Positions 13,913 through 27,700 of a stretch of DNA of 64,000 nt are shown one piece after another (within the stretch, counting starts at the first letter, position 1; each line of letters opens with the position of its first letter). The stretch lies in assembly GCA_017311315.1 (NCBI GenBank), contig CM029666.1, forward strand, positions 31,630,749 to 31,694,748. The letters run 5' to 3'. The notes under the pieces were generated by a model that was not told the origin of the DNA, made no database searches, and saw only the letters and a program-made list of their open reading frames with translations. The stretch is from Dendrocalamus latiflorus (taxonomy: Eukaryota > Streptophyta > Magnoliopsida > Poales > Poaceae). The translations under genes were made by a program, and so were the position numbers.

Positions 13913-15138
13913 ATCTCCCCCTTGATGAGTATATTGACAAACACAGAAAAAGCATAAAGTTGAGTTTGTTTGAAAATGAAAGAGAGGCAAACATGGCCTA
14001 AGAAAGAAGCAAAAGAGGAACCAAGACCATGTTGACAAAAAGAACCATAGAGCGAAAACAGAAGAGCAAATTGTTCTCCAAAGCTCCAGAAAGTTCCCAA
14101 ATAGCTTTTTCTCCGCTATTCTCCCCCTTTTGACAATAAAATCATCAAGATGCAAGGAAGAGAATAAATCATGAGTATGGAACAAATGGCTGAATATTAT
14201 TCAGTTTAAGCATGATGAGCCATGAAGATTATCCAAAATGACCTTGAAATATTACACCAAGCCACAACATAAACAAATGCTATCTAGATCATTACTAAAC
14301 ATGTATAGATAAGTCAAACCAAATAAGTCATAATCTAAAAATTAGTTGAATTTCTTAGCATGTCAAGTCATCCATGATTATAGTCAAGCTAAAGATATCC
14401 AACGATGATGCAGGCCATGTCAATATTCTAAGTGGAACCAAGAAGCTAGTATTGAGTCAATTTAGAGTGCTTATAAGTTTAAGAATGAATCATTTGTTCA
14501 AGCACTTTGATCTTTTAATAATTAAGCAAATTTTGCACAATTGACATATTTTTCCTTTTAGAAACGCATGATTGTTTCCAACCAAGATTTTTGTGTAGTC
14601 ATGTGCTAGATCTCAAGTCTTATGCGACCACTCCAAGCGAAAAGCTTAAGAAGATGATCTTGGTCAACCAAAACTCCCCCTGAGTTCATGCCTAGTGCAA
14701 TGGCAAGCCGTCTCATGAGAAAGAATTGGTGAGATCAGTTTTTTCGCACAAAAGAGATCTTTTTGCATTTTTACAAACAAAAAAACTTGTACTAACTCAT
14801 GCTTCATCAAGAAACTAGCATAGCTCATTTTAAAGCTCAATAAAGATTCAAGACTCAACTCAGTCTATTTGACATGGCATGAATCATAAAAGGATAACTA
14901 AAGGCAGACTAGTCTCAAGAGCTATTATGACATGATTTAGTTCAAGTTGTGCATTTTAATCAACTTAATTGGCAAAGACTAGACTACACATATAAAGTCA
15001 TCATGAATCTAGCAATTAAGCACGGATTATGGCAAGATGTAAAGCATTGTAAACATGTGATAAAAAGATAATAATCAAGGCTCCATGTAGTTATATTACA
15101 ATGCAGAATGCTGAAATGCAAGAAAATCCAGCTCCCCC
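13913..15138 (-). mobile_element. Copia element A, internal remnant
   Basis: It starts at the polypurine tract. It contains a second purine-rich block (minus AAAAGGGGGAGAAT near 14124-14137) and a third (minus GGGGGAGCTGG at the right edge), as in SIRE-type elements, whose 3' regions carry repeated purine tracts. No protein domain remains. Confidence 0.55.
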
Positions 15139-17392
15139 TGTAGGACCGAAATGGCAACAGAGGGGGTGAATGGTGCCTTAAGACCGCCCCGAGTATCCAC
15201 TCAAAGATCTTCTCCGATAGCTATAAAAGCTATGAAGAAAAAAAACTCTTGCTCACTTGAAATCACACAACAGAGCGCAAACGAATCAAATTAGGGCAGA
15301 AAAGCCAATTCAAAAGGAGAACAAATGCTTTACTGAACAGACAAAAATGTTCATCAAAACTTAGCATTTGCCTTTACTCGGACATCTCTTAGCAATTTAA
15401 GAAAGGCCTCAAGAGGTGAACATGGCCTGCTGTCCAAAACAGCCGAGAACAAGAGTAAAACAGTAAGAGAGGAATCTGCCGACAACGGAGAGAGCTCACA
15501 TGCAGCCGAGCACAATCTTTAACCAATCCTACAAGCTGCTGATTGAAACTTGATGCTCGTCAAAAGAAAACAGCAGGAATTACTTCTTTGCCGACAACAG
15601 AGACAAGGAGAGAAGAAACCGAAAGAGCAAACTAAAAAGAAAACTGAAAGCAAAAAACGAAAGTAGAATGGAAGTGAAGACTAGTGCTGCAGCCGAAAAG
15701 GAGTTGGCCTGCAGGGACTAAACCGAGAACAACAAACTGCTACCACTGCATACTGCACACAAATCAGAGAACTAAAAAAGGGGGACTGCACACGCATTCA
15801 AACTGCAGATCCAAAATCGACAAGAGAAGAATCAGACCTTTGAGACAAAGCCAACTAAAGCAAAAGAGGAACCAAGAAAGGCATAGATTAGGGACTGCAA
15901 AGATAGACAAAAAGAAGGAAATCAGCTTTAAAAGAAATGCAATCCGAAGCAGAAGGAGGACAGACAGCAGGCTGCAGTTGAATTTCAGATAAGTACTGAG
16001 GCAGCCGAAAATAAAGAAACTTATGAACACTTGCTCCTCTCCTCTGGCCAAAAGATTAAGACTATAAACCAAATAGCCGAAAGACTCCAGAAACAGGGAA
16101 ATTCAAACAAAAGTAAAAGGAAACAGAGAAATGAACTTTTGTCGAAAGGTAAACTGCAAGAGGAGCAAAATCCAAATTGCTTGAACTTCATGAACTTTTG
16201 AGCTTGTGGCTTTTCAAACATAACAGAGAATCCTTTCTAAACGAAAACACACAAACCAAATCACTTTTTCAACAAGGAAATCAAGAAACCAAACTTCCTC
16301 TGCCTTCACAAACAGTAAACCCTAGAATTATTCAAAACAAAGGAAGATGAGAGACGTAAGAGATTTCAGAGAGGAGTGCATCTAAAAAGATTTGCTCTCG
16401 AGTATCTACTAACCAAGTGGCCTGGATAATCTACCCAGTTCAGAGCATAAAAGATCTACAGCCATTCGATCAATACCTCCAAACAAACGAGGAAAACATA
16501 GAAGAAATGAGAACTGAACCGAAGCAAGAACTAAGAACCCGAAGCACAGAGAAACAAAAGAAAACAAAACAACTCAAACACGGGATTTCTTAACTCGAGA
16601 CAAAGACATGAATGATTAATATGAGTGAAAGATTGCATCCAGTTCATGCCCAATCTTTCCTCCCGAAGGAACACACACGACAAAGCAAAAACACATACAT
16701 CAACTCTCATACACACACAGACATGGACAAGCATTGCTCTGCCCAACCACTCCTCACAAAAAGAAAAGACTCACACAACATGGAGAGCAAGCACTCACAA
16801 AACCCTCCTGCACATGCATCTCCTTTTATAGCCCCATGTTACTGGGTTTACAACCATCTTTACCCATTAACACTAACTAACTCTGCACTTTACCCATTAA
16901 CTCGAAACCAAACCCGCTTCCTTTTGCGCAGCCCTGCGTAATTACCAAAACGCCACCCCTGCACCTTCCGGAAAGCTTCCTCATTTCTTGCCGTCCAAGC
17001 CTTGCAACCACCTCGAGTCCTCGTCGTCTTCGGCACATCTCGACCGCTCCGACCTCAACACCACCTGCGCCTAGTTCGGTCATCCCATGCCTCGCCACGA
17101 CTCCGTCTCAAAGTCCTGCAGCTATCACAGACAAGAAACAAATCACATAGCACCGCTCGACATAATATAATCAACAATTGCATTAGCGAGAATTCTTAAG
17201 CACAAAATAGCCCGAACCGGACGACAAGAAAAATAGGCGTCCAAGCACTTCGACCAAGTTCGACCAGGTTCGAACGAAACCGACTACACCACGCAACGAC
17301 ATGGCACGAACCACACAAATCAAACTCAAACTTTTCAGAACAAGCGTCAATTACTCATCACACACACGGGGTCACCTCCACATGGTCTCTCA
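15139..17392 (-). mobile_element. Copia A-family LTR (second copy, 2254 bp)
   Basis: Termini are TGTAGGACCG and GGTCTCTCA. It is followed on the right by its own polypurine tract (17393-17403) and about 190 bases of internal sequence. It is therefore the 3' LTR plus stub of another minus-strand copy inserted in element A, not a solo LTR. It shares conserved blocks (for example ATAGCTATAAAAGCTATGAA) with the other copies but its central part is diverged. Confidence 0.7.
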
Positions 17393-17595
17393 ATCTCCCC
17401 CTTGATGAGTATATTGACAAAACCAGAAAAAACGTAAAGTTGAGTTTGAAAACGAAAGAAAGTCAAACATGGCCTAAGAAAGAAGCAAAAAGAAACCAAG
17501 ACTATGTTGACAATGGGAACACTAGAGCGAAAACAGAAAGAGCAACTTGTTCTCCAAAGCTCCAGAAAGTTTCCAAATGGCTTTTTCTTCGCTAT
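17393..17595 (-). mobile_element. Internal stub of the second A-family copy, ending at a deletion junction
   Basis: The stub matches 13913-14120 closely up to GCTAT (17591-17595). It then switches abruptly to LTR sequence equivalent to 13210 onward. GCTAT is present in both parents, which suggests a deletion joined through short homology. Confidence 0.6.
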
Positions 17596-20500
17596 AAAAG
17601 CTATGAAGAGAGAAATATCTTGCTTACCAAACCACAAACCAACCAAATCAGAGCAGTAAGAATCTTGGCTAACAAAGGAGCACAAACAAATTGGCCGAAG
17701 GCTTCAAAGCACAAGATTTACGGAAAAGCATCAAGCAGAAATGAGTTTTGCCGGAGGCAGAGAGAAACTGAAAGCTATACAATTTGACAGGGCTAAAACT
17801 GAAAAGACCAAAAGCATCAGACTAACTCGACCAAAACGGGACAGGTGAAGGATCGGAAATGGCAACAGAAGGGGGTGAATGGTGCCAAAAAAACGCCCCC
17901 TAAAGTATTCACAAGGATCTCAGCTTCTCCGATAGCTATAAAAGCTACAAAGAAGATGATTGAAACTCTCAGGAAATCGCAATTAGATTGGCACAAGTTA
18001 GTACTGGCTTGGCCAAAAAATGCAGGCAAAACAGTTCATGCTTCTCGATTTTAGCCGACCGAAGGACAGAGCCAAATAAGAGCTTGCTGAGGACCACGGA
18101 TTAGAGCAAAGACAAGCTTGTCAACACAAAACAGTAAACAGCCAGCTCAAGGAGAAAAGCTGCAAAACTCAGTCTTAACCGAAAATAGTAGCAGTAGTCG
18201 GATCTCCTAAAGGCTCAAAGGAAAATAGCCTTGACCGAAAAACACAATAATTACTGCCCGTAACAAACTCCACCCGAGAAATGAATATCTGATTTCTTTG
18301 CTGAAAACTGAAGAAATAGACAAGCAAAAGACATCTGGCAAGAAGTAGTTGACTGCTAGTAATACCCTGGTCTAACTACTTTCAACCGAAAGCATGTTGC
18401 CAACTACTTTCAGAAAATTGGCAGCTAGAAGTGCAGATGAGCAAAAGATTGTTCATGACAGCAGAACAAAGAAACGGACAAAATCGAGTGAAGCTTCATA
18501 AGAGATACCACTGCAGTAAATACTCAAAAAGGAGAACCGAAGCTACTGAACTAAAGAACTCGGAGAGTACTGCTCTTCAAACCGAAAGCAATAAACACCT
18601 TGCTGTCAAAGCAAAAGAAGTATTGCTCGGCGCCGAAGACTTACCAGAAAGGCAAAAGGAAAACCAACAAAAAGGATTCTTCAAGCTGCAGAAAACTAAA
18701 AAGAAAGGATATCACATACACGAGAAGAAACAGCTTGTTGAAAAGAGAAGCTTGCTGTCCGAAACTTGAGAACCCAGATTTTTTTTACTACCGGCTGAGA
18801 GCTTTGTTTACTGCTGCAACATGGTAGCAGCAAACTCAGTAAGATAGCAGCAGCCGAACAAAAAATAAAAAGAGAGACAGACAGCCAGCAATCAGAGATC
18901 ACAGCCAGACTAATTGCAGCAGCTGATACACAAAAATAAAAATTGAATGATGCTGCCCAATGAAAAAGAGACCGATTGCAGTGAGTAGCAGAGAAATATA
19001 TCGGAGCAAATCATCTGCCCATGAGCCGAAAAACAGAGTAAACAACTTCAACCGCAAGAACTAATGGCTTGTCCGAAAAAGAAAAAGAAAACAGGAGCCT
19101 TGCCAAAAGAGCAGCTTGCAAGAACTGAGCGGAGATCTGAGAGGAGATAAAAAGGTTGAATGATTGTATTTGAAAGGAAGGATTACATAAATGTTTCTCC
19201 CAGCAAATACATATCAAGAACACATGCACACAAGTCCCCATACATGATTGGAGAATGAGAGACTTCCTCCTCACTACATGCTTCCTAGAGAGGAGAACTC
19301 ACACACGCATGGGAGATGAAAAGAAGGAAAAAACACCCTAACTCTCACACACCTCTCTCAAGCCATCTCTCTCTAAAATCTACATTTAGCACTAGAGAGC
19401 ACATCTCTATTTATAGCCCTTCATAATGGGTTCATATTTGCTTTTCCCATTAAGCTTTAGCGTTTTACCCGCTAACTCTAACCAATCCGCCTCCTTTAGT
19501 GCAGCTTTGCGTATTCACCAAAACGCCCCTCCTGCACCTTCCGGGAAGCTTCCTCATTCCTTGCCTTCCAAGCCTCGCAGCTACCTCGAGCCCTCGCCGT
19601 CTTCGGCACACCTCGACCGCTTTGACCTCGACACCACCTGCGCCTAGTCCGGTCCTCTGTGCCTCGCCACGACTCCACCTCGATGTTCCGCAACCATCAC
19701 AGATAAGAAACAAATCACATAGCACCGCTCGAAATAATATAATCATACATTAGCATTAGACGAAATACTCAAAGCCCAAACGATCGAAACGAAAAATAAA
19801 CGACTTAAGCATATTCGACCTAGTTCGACAAGGTCCGACCGAAACCGACTGCACCACGCAATGACATGACTCGAACCACTCAAACAAAACTCAAACTTTC
19901 CCGAACACGCGTCAATTACTCATCACAAACATGGGGTCACAACCACATGGTCTCTCAACAGGAAAAGACCGAAAAGAAGACTAAGCTTCAACTGCCCGAA
20001 AACTGACTGAAGAAAATGAGGCTACAGCCGACAAGAAGATGAGACTGCTGACTGAAAATCTGCTGCAAAGTAAAAACTTCCCACACCCGAAAACAGAGAG
20101 TAAAAAATGCCCCACTAAACTGACCGAGAAGCTTTAGAAACTGCATAGCTGAACTGAAAACAGTGCAACCGAGGGCTATCTTGGACCTGAACAAAACAGG
20201 GAAAAACCTGAAAACTTAATGGCTGCCAAGAGCAAGAGAACTACCAGACCGAAAACTGAATAGGGAATTTTTACTGCAGGCCAAAAGCTATCTTTGCTGC
20301 CCCAAAACAGGAAGCAGCAAATGAGTAAACCGAGAGGAACAAAAGCTAATCCAAAACAAGAGATAGAGAGATAAATTCATATCTGCAAGCAGCTGAAAAA
20401 TCGGCACACTGAAATAACCGAACAGTAATTACTTGTATTGCCTGACAGAGAACCGAAAACAACCATGAGAGAGATGAAAGGAACTGAAACCAACATCAAT

Positions 20501-21837
20501 TGATTTGATGCTCTTCTTGATTGATTGGAACTTCACACTAAATAATACCTTGTAACTCAGAAACAGGAAGAACCGAACCAGAAAATGATTTCAGCTGAGA
20601 ATTGACAAAAAGAACCAAACTGCTGCATCAAATAGCAGAAGGACTGAACAACTGTGCAACAAAAGGACCAGATTGTGAGCAGATGTTAATTAACAGCTCA
20701 TACAACCAAGAGCTCTCAAACCTCACAAGAGAAACACTTCAACTCCAGAAGATATCAAGAGAAAGGGAAATGCTCTGTTTATCAAAACAGTAAACCCTAG
20801 AATGGGGATAAAACAGAGGATTGCCAGCAATTTGTCATTCGGGAAGAACATGGCTAAAGAAAAGCTTTCTCTTGGGAATTTGCTTAGTCAAAAGCCTTGA
20901 TGGGATTCCCAAAACAGATCAAGGAGGTTCTGCATTCACCTTAACATAGCCTCAACTTAGAATGAAAAGAGAAGAACGGAGATCACGCCTGAAGACAGAA
21001 ATGACACAAAAGATGGAGAAATGCAAGGAAACAAAATAGCTCAAACACAAATATTCTCAAATAGATGTTGTACCATGAATGCTTACATAGGGTTTTTCTT
21101 ACAGCCATCTCAACCCAATTCACTCATCCTGAGAAAAACTCCAACAGAACTCAAAACCACAAGAACTCTACTCTGCTCAGGACTCTCACGAAGACATGGG
21201 GGACAGGAACCAGAACAACCTCTGTTGTCTTCACCCACTTCTCAACAGAAAAAGAAAAGAACCACTTAAAAGCTAAAGCCCTAACAACCTTTCCCAAGTC
21301 ATGCAACATACCAGGGAACACCCCTCTATATATAGTTGTTGCTTAACAGGTTTACAACTCGCTTTACCCGCTAACTCAAACAACTCTTGCGCTTTATCCA
21401 TTAGCTCAAAACCAAATCCGCTTCCTTTTGTGCAGCCCTACGCTTTTACCAAAACACCCCTCATGCACCTTCCGGGAAGCTTCCTCATTTCTTGCCGCCC
21501 AAGCCTCGCAACCACCTTGAGGCCTCGCCGTCTTCGGCACATCCCGACCGCTCCAACCTCAGCACCACCTGCACCTAGTCCGCTCATCCCGTGCCTCGCC
21601 ACGACGTCGCCTTAAAGTCTTGCAGCCATCACAGACAAGAAAACACATTACATAGCAAACCGGTCGAAAAGAAGAATAAACGATTTAAGCATGTTTGACC
21701 TAGTTCGACCAGGTCCGACCGAAACTGACTACACCACACAATGACTTGGCTCGAACCACTCAAACCAAACTCAAACTTTCCAGAACATGTGTCAATTTCT
21801 CATCACAAACATGGGGTCACATCCACATGGTCTCTCA
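17596..21837 (-). mobile_element. Copia element A, right (5') LTR, split by a solo LTR
   Basis: LTR sequence runs at 17596-17845 and continues at 19958-21837. The right terminus GGTCTCTCA is followed by TAATC, the second copy of element A's target duplication. The left end and primer site have been lost by the deletion at 17591-17595. The segments 17596-17845 and 19963-20270 are nearly identical to the left LTR (13210-13790). Confidence 0.7.
17846..19957. mobile_element. Solo LTR of the A family with 5-bp target duplication
   Basis: This is a complete 2112-bp LTR (TGAAGGATCGG to GGTCTCTCA) flanked by ACAGG at 17841-17845 and 19958-19962. No purine tract or internal sequence adjoins it, and the host LTR continues in register on both sides. 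It is a clean insertion followed by LTR-LTR recombination. Confidence 0.85.
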
Positions 21838-22321
21838 TAATCTCAGCACTAGCTGGTCTGACCGCCAACCAATGGTCAATCAGACCGCCACAAACTAACT
21901 TAACTCCTTCCAGTAACAGGGGACCAGACTGATGTGGCACACATTCTGATCAGACTGCCCAACACTGTTCGATCGGACACCATCGCATGGCTAGTCACAC
22001 CGCTCTCAAAAACTCCTTGTAACATAACGAGCACCTATATGAAATAAATATACTACCAACTAGACATTGGTCACACCGTATTTCTGGTTGGACCACTTTT
22101 CAAGGCCAATCACACTAGACCCTTGTCAGAGTGCCACCCATGGCTAGTCAAACCACACACGTATAGCGGTCAGACCACCGTTGTTGGCCGGTCATATCAC
22201 TCTGAACTTGACAGCAAAAACTAGAGAGCAAATGACACAAGATCAAACTAAACTTTGACATTGAAGCACAAGTAAAATGAAATACTCATAATACAAATAG
22301 GGTGACCTCCACATGGTCTCA
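21838..22321 (-). mobile_element. Copia element B, right (5') LTR, second part
   Basis: LTR B resumes after element A and matches 7105-7531, including repeated GGTCAGACC-like phrases and the end ACATGGTCTCA. The next bases (TAATA) are host sequence. Confidence 0.65.
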
Positions 22322-23559
22322 TAATATCTGTGGCAAATTAATAAGATGAAGTGAAAAAGAGCATTGACAGAGCTCTAAGTCCTTATAGAAGATAAGGATA
22401 GAAAAGGCAACATGTACAGTTGTTGGACGATCTGTGTCCTTATGATTTCATTAAAAGAGTCATTGGATGGCGTCCGTATGAAGTCTAGCATTGATGTTAG
22501 TGGAACCACAAATGAAATAAGAGATATAGGGTCTGTTCATATAGGTTTTTGGCTGTAGCTTTTGGCTTTGGCTTATAAATAGTAACAACTTGTAGAGAGA
22601 GATACTCGTGTGCAATTTTGGTCGCTATAAATGAAATCTCTGCAGTGTGTACTACTATCGACTAGTAGACTCCACCTTGAAAAGACAATCCGCTTAAAAG
22701 CTAGGTATTGTAGAAAAGCAAGGGCCATAGATAATTACCTAAAGATGATAAATGTTAATATCTACATAGAGATTGAGTGGATCATAATGAATCACAATAT
22801 TACCAGTCATGGCACCTACAAATAATTACAGAGGAGACTTAATAAAAGAATAACCTCTTATGCTAAACACACCAATGATCATGTAATCCATGGAATGGAT
22901 TAACATCCATCTAAATCTGAAATAAGAAGTATTGGAATAGAAGATTCCATACTTATATCTTGCATGCCGGCTTAATATATTGGCTAGATATGGTGCTATA
23001 CCATCGGATGGTATTAAGCATATTCTCAAAGGAAGAGATAAGGCCATATGTGCATAGATGACACATAAGTGTGAATGGATGGCACACAAAGGCACTAGTA
23101 TATCTCATGAATTATGTAAAGGTTTGAAACCTATATTCATTATTGTTTTACCAGTACTATTTTGTGCATCATCATACTGAAGGTTATGGAAAGAAGGGTC
23201 ACTATATCCTAAAGGTTCTTTGAAGAAATTGATTACATTGGTGGTCATGTAAAGACTTTCGCAAATAGTATAATTCCTACTATGCCAAATTATGGACTAG
23301 CTATACTTTGGGATGGTATATCCATTATTGGTCTATTGGATAGACACTGGATGTATCCATGGAAGAACCACTTAGAGATAGTTGCAAAAGGTAAAGCCTC
23401 ATATGGTTAATTGCCAGTAAAGTCTAAAAGGTTAAGACTTAGTACCCTATAGCTCCTATGTTAAAGGGAGTAACTGAGTCACTTAAACTTGTGAAGTATT
23501 ATGGGAAGATATACCACGTGATCATTCTGATCTTAGGGATCAAAACATTAGGATTGTGT
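22322..23559. other. Unassigned repetitive-looking stretch
   Basis: About 1.2 kb with no long frame. It contains a block (22528-22735) resembling the 37.96-38.19 kb block. The remainder may be the tail of a decayed Copia element ahead of the LTR-like sequence at 23.56 kb, but I see no protein similarity that proves it. Confidence 0.3.
22528..22735. repeat. MITE-like fragment, shared with 37.96-38.19 kb
   Basis: The segment beginning GGGTCTGTTCATATAGG and containing ACTAGTAGACTC and TTAAAAGCTAGGTA is similar to 37965-38160 (GGGCCTGTTT, ACTAGTAGACTC, TTAAAAGCTGGTTA). It is a dispersed small DNA element, probably hAT- or Harbinger-like; its ends are not well defined. Confidence 0.5.
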
Positions 23560-24060
23560 GAGTCACAATAAAATCCGAGAAGGATTAATGTTACACTCTA
23601 TTTCTGTTAATTGAGTTTTGTCCCACTAAATTATCTCAATTGAAGGTTTTTAACGACGCAACATGTGCAATGGTAAGAACACGAGCTATGTACTCTTTTC
23701 TTGTTTTTTCACTTGATTTTTAGAAGTTTTTAATGAGGCATAAGCATGACATTAACAAAGTGTATAAGGAGTGTGTTGTATATCAGCCCGTTCTAGACGG
23801 CTTGATGGTGTGAACACTTCATCTAAATGAAGCCTATTAAGGGAGCAGCTGGCCCATAGGACCTATTAGGTAGTGTAGTCTCATATTGCTTATTCTATTG
23901 AAGAGACATCCTGCCTCTCCCTATATAAGGAGGAGCATGAGCTACATATTGTACACACCGTCTATGGCAAAAGATCAATAAAGTTAAGAGAAAACTTGGG
24001 AATATATTTTATATCTCTTATTCCACTTTTATATTTGTGAGTGTAGTGCTTAAGGTCAAC
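23560..24060 (+). mobile_element. Copia-type LTR remnant
   Basis: It resembles the 45.36-45.86 kb LTR in order of phrases: AAGGTTTTTAACGA, then TATGTACTCTTTTC, then ATGAGGCAT, then a TATA box (CTATATAAGG, 23931-23940) and a post-TATA leader. This is the usual layout of a grass Copia LTR. Boundaries are approximate. Confidence 0.5.
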
Positions 24061-24330
24061 GTGACCCTAGATATACAACAATCTTGGTAGTTTGCTAGAC
24101 AGAGGAACGTGTAGCTAGTGGGGAACTGGTGATGACAAATTGTAGGTGACAAAGAGGGTAGACTTGGTGCATGATGGTGGTAAAACACCTGTTTACTTGG
24201 CCTGCCAACTAAGTGGTCATGACACATTTGATATAATGAAACCGGAGAAAGTTTGAGACCAAGTTATGCACTAACAAGTAACAACCCAGTTTCAAATCAA
24301 AAGGGGAAAATTTACAGCCAGCTATGGATA

Positions 24331-24600
24331 AAGGCCCGTTTCATACAACGATGACTTCTAGTTTTTGGTTTTCAGAAGCCAAAAATCATTTAAAACGTAT
24401 TAACTTCTTACCGTGTCTTTTTTCCTTTTTTTCCCTTTTTCCTTTGAATTATCTGCGGAGTTATAACGGTGTTATTTTATTTCTATTTTTTATATTTTTA
24501 TTAAATATCTTTAAAAAAATTAATAGTTGCTATAGTGTTATTTCAATAAAAAAAAGCAAAAACCAGCACTTTAATACATCAGGGCCGAAAATTTACCCCT
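24331..24600. repeat. MITE-like block upstream of the legumain gene
   Basis: The AT-rich segment starting GGCCCGTTTCATACAACG has T-rich tracts and ATAACGGTGTTATTTTATTT. It is similar to 38185-38400, which has the same layout and ATAACAGTGTTTTTCATTAT. It lies within 450 bases of the legumain start codon, so it may form part of the upstream regulatory region. Confidence 0.45.
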
Positions 24601-24651
24601 CTGTGATTTGAAGGCGTTTTGACCACCGGGCCCCACCTACGAGCCCAGGCG

Positions 24652-24663
24652 CATAATAAAAGG
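24652..24663 (+). promoter_or_regulatory. Candidate TATA element of the legumain gene
   Basis: CATAATAAAAGG lies about 110 bases before the ATG at 24773, within a GC-rich promoter and followed by a C- and T-rich leader. It is imperfect; no better TATA box is present in this interval. Confidence 0.4.
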
Positions 24664-24772
24664 AGACGTTGGAGCCTTTCCCCAACCGCAAGTAAACCCC
24701 CTGAACTCTCCACCATTCCATTCGCCTTCCAAAGCCTTCTTCCTCCTCCCCACGGAAACCAAACCGAAAGCC

Positions 24773-27700
24773 ATGGCGTCCATCCGCCTTCTTCCTCTCG
24801 CGCTGCTGCTCTCCGTGTGCCTCTCCGCTGCGCAGGCACGGTGGCCGACCATCCGGCTGCCGTCGGAGCGCGCGGCGGACCAGGAGGACGACTCCGTCGG
24901 GACCAGGTGGGCCGTCCTCGTCGCCGGCTCCAACGGGTACTACAACTACCGCCACCAGGTGCGCGCTCTACTTTGCTCGATGATCGCGTCACGTAATGGT
25001 TCGTCCGTCATTCGCGCGTTCGTGACCTCTCGGTTCGCTCGACTTCGTTCCTGCGTATTTGCATTTTGGGTTCCTCGCATGCATCGTCGTAGAAACAAGA
25101 TTCCGTTTGTGGTGTTGCGGCGCATTTCAGTAATCTATCCCCCACTTGATATGATCAATATGTCAAGCATCTCTCCATAATTAAACAAAGATTTTTGCGC
25201 GGCCGCATGATATGATATTCGGCACAGTGCCGTATCGCAGTGAAGCGAAGACTTCGTCGAAGGGAGATTTTGTGTGCGGCTCATTTGGCGTACGGACTGG
25301 ATGCCGTCCTTGTTCTTCCACTTTGTTGCTTTTTGTCAAAATGGGAAAAACAAAAGGTCGTGGATGATGAGATTCGGCTGACTTTTGGGGCCTACGCTCT
25401 TATGTGTGTTGCCTTGCGTCCTCTGCACGCGTGCAGGGCCAGCGGCCACCGATAAGGTCAATCCTGTGTAACATCTATGAAAGTTAGTTCCACTCCTAAG
25501 GGCTTATAGCTCACGAATTATGGCTTCAAACAAATAAATAGGATAGTTTTTTAATCTCTTTTCGAAACAGCTCATCGAGATAACTTTATCGAAACAGTTT
25601 ATAAGTATTCGGTTTGTTCGCACGAGTATTCATGCTAAAGCCAAAAGCTATCAACTGTAGCCATAAGTCATTGACCGTAGCCGAAAAGAACCCACGGCTC
25701 CTGATGCTATGTCGCTATATGCATAAGCATAACTGTATTACTGTAATAATTCTCATTCATTGCACTACTCAGCAAACACGGCATGAACAATCTTTCTTCT
25801 TGTTGCTATGTACTGGCTATCTTTTGTGGCTGTATGAGCATGATTTCAGATGTTTTGTTGTACTTTGACACTGTATGTTCCAAATCACTGCTAGTGTCTG
25901 GTGAAATTGGGTATGGTTAATGAGTAACAAGTGTGTTTTGGGGACTGGAACTTGCAGGCGGATATCTGCCACGCCTACCAGATCATGAAGAAGGGCGGGC
26001 TCAAGGATGAGAACATCATCGTCTTCATGTACGATGACATCGCTTACAGCCCGGAGAATCCGAGGCCCGGCGTCATCATCAACCATCCCCAGGGGGGCGA
26101 TGTCTATGCTGGAGTCCCAAAGGTGAGCACGCATATTCTCTTTATCAGTGGTTATTGATGCAGTAATTTAAGAAAGATTACCTTAAAATAGTTTCTGAAA
26201 GTGTTATAATGGTTTCACAAAAAAAGTGAGTGTGATAGTGTAGAATTAAAATCCACAAAATTCAATAGCAGTTAGTACTTCATTGAAAATGACTGAATGC
26301 CTAAATTTTCGTCAGTCTTGACGTCTTTTGCCAATTTGTTGTGAACAAGAGAAGCAGGATTGACCACAATTAGGAGGCGACAAGGCAAGAACAGACTTAA
26401 TTAACATAATCTGAAACTTTTAATAAGATGTCAACATCTTGGCTGAACCAACTCCTCTCAGGAAGTACTAGTGGTCACGCATACCTATCCATAATTTTCC
26501 TTCTGTTTGACTCAATTTCCTCTATTTTTCACTGTAGGATTACACCGGGAAGGAGGTTAATGTCGAGAACTTCTTCGCTGTTCTGCTCGGCGACAAAACT
26601 GCTGTCAGTGGTGGGAGTGGCAAAGTCGTGGACAGTGGCCCCAACGATCATATTTTCATTTTCTACAGTGACCATGGCGGTCCTGGTGTCCTTGGTCAGT
26701 ACTCGGAACAAACCGTTCTTGGCTTCTTGCGCTTCTGTCTGTTTATGTCTGAAACGAATCAGATTAGATATTTGATACACATACATGCGAAATTAAACAT
26801 GGACAATTAGATTAGATATTTGATACAAATACATGAGAAATTAAACATGGACAATTTACTTCGTTCATATGTCACAGTTTTTTATTCTGTAAAAAATTTC
26901 AGGGATGCCTACCTATCCGTACCTCTACGGTGACGACCTCGTAGATGTTCTTAAGAAGAAGCACGCAGCTGGAACCTACAAAAGCCTGGTATCAGATCAG
27001 TTCTTGGTCGTTGTTTGCTCTGTGATGGTCTGCTGTTTGAAGCAATGGCTTGAGGTTCATGGTTCTCTCCTACTGCAGGTCTTTTACCTTGAAGCCTGCG
27101 AATCCGGGAGCATCTTTGAGGGCCTTCTGCCGAATGACATCGACGTCTACGCGACCACTGCATCGAATGCAGAGGAGAGCAGCTGGGGGACGTACTGCCC
27201 CGGCGACTACCCAAGCCCCCCTCCTGAGTACGACACCTGCTTGGGGGACTTGTACAGCATTTCTTGGATGGAAGACAGGTACTTGATTCCTCATCTCTCT
27301 CTCGTTGTCTTTCACTACATTTATTTTTGACATGGTAAAATCCTGTTCTGATCCTGTCAGTTACATGTGTGGCATCATGTCAGTTTTGTCTGCACCAACG
27401 CCAGTTAGTACTTTCGGGTACTGTACGGGTGTGTTATTTCTAAATGATTAACAAATTAGTACGGCACTACCAAGAACTGGTGATATGCATGTTTTGCTTT
27501 ACTTTTAGGTGCACATGCTTGGCAAGCAATATGTTAATTCGCCCGACGGTAATAGGTTTCATAGCATGTGGTGTGGTCTTTGCTGAAGCATATGCTGAGT
27601 ATGATATATTGGGTCTGTTCTTTACGGCTTGTAAAAGCGGCTTTTGCCTTTTGCTACAGTACTTAACTTTTAAACGGAGTATTTTCTCAAGACGGGATCT

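Noticed and set aside
15684..15992. 102-aa frames on both strands in the A-family LTR
   Set aside because: LTR sequence with mirror-image frames and no domain; not a gene.
24579..24992. Minus-strand frames of 98-137 aa opposite legumain exon 1
   Set aside because: Shadows of the GC-rich first exon and promoter; no domain.
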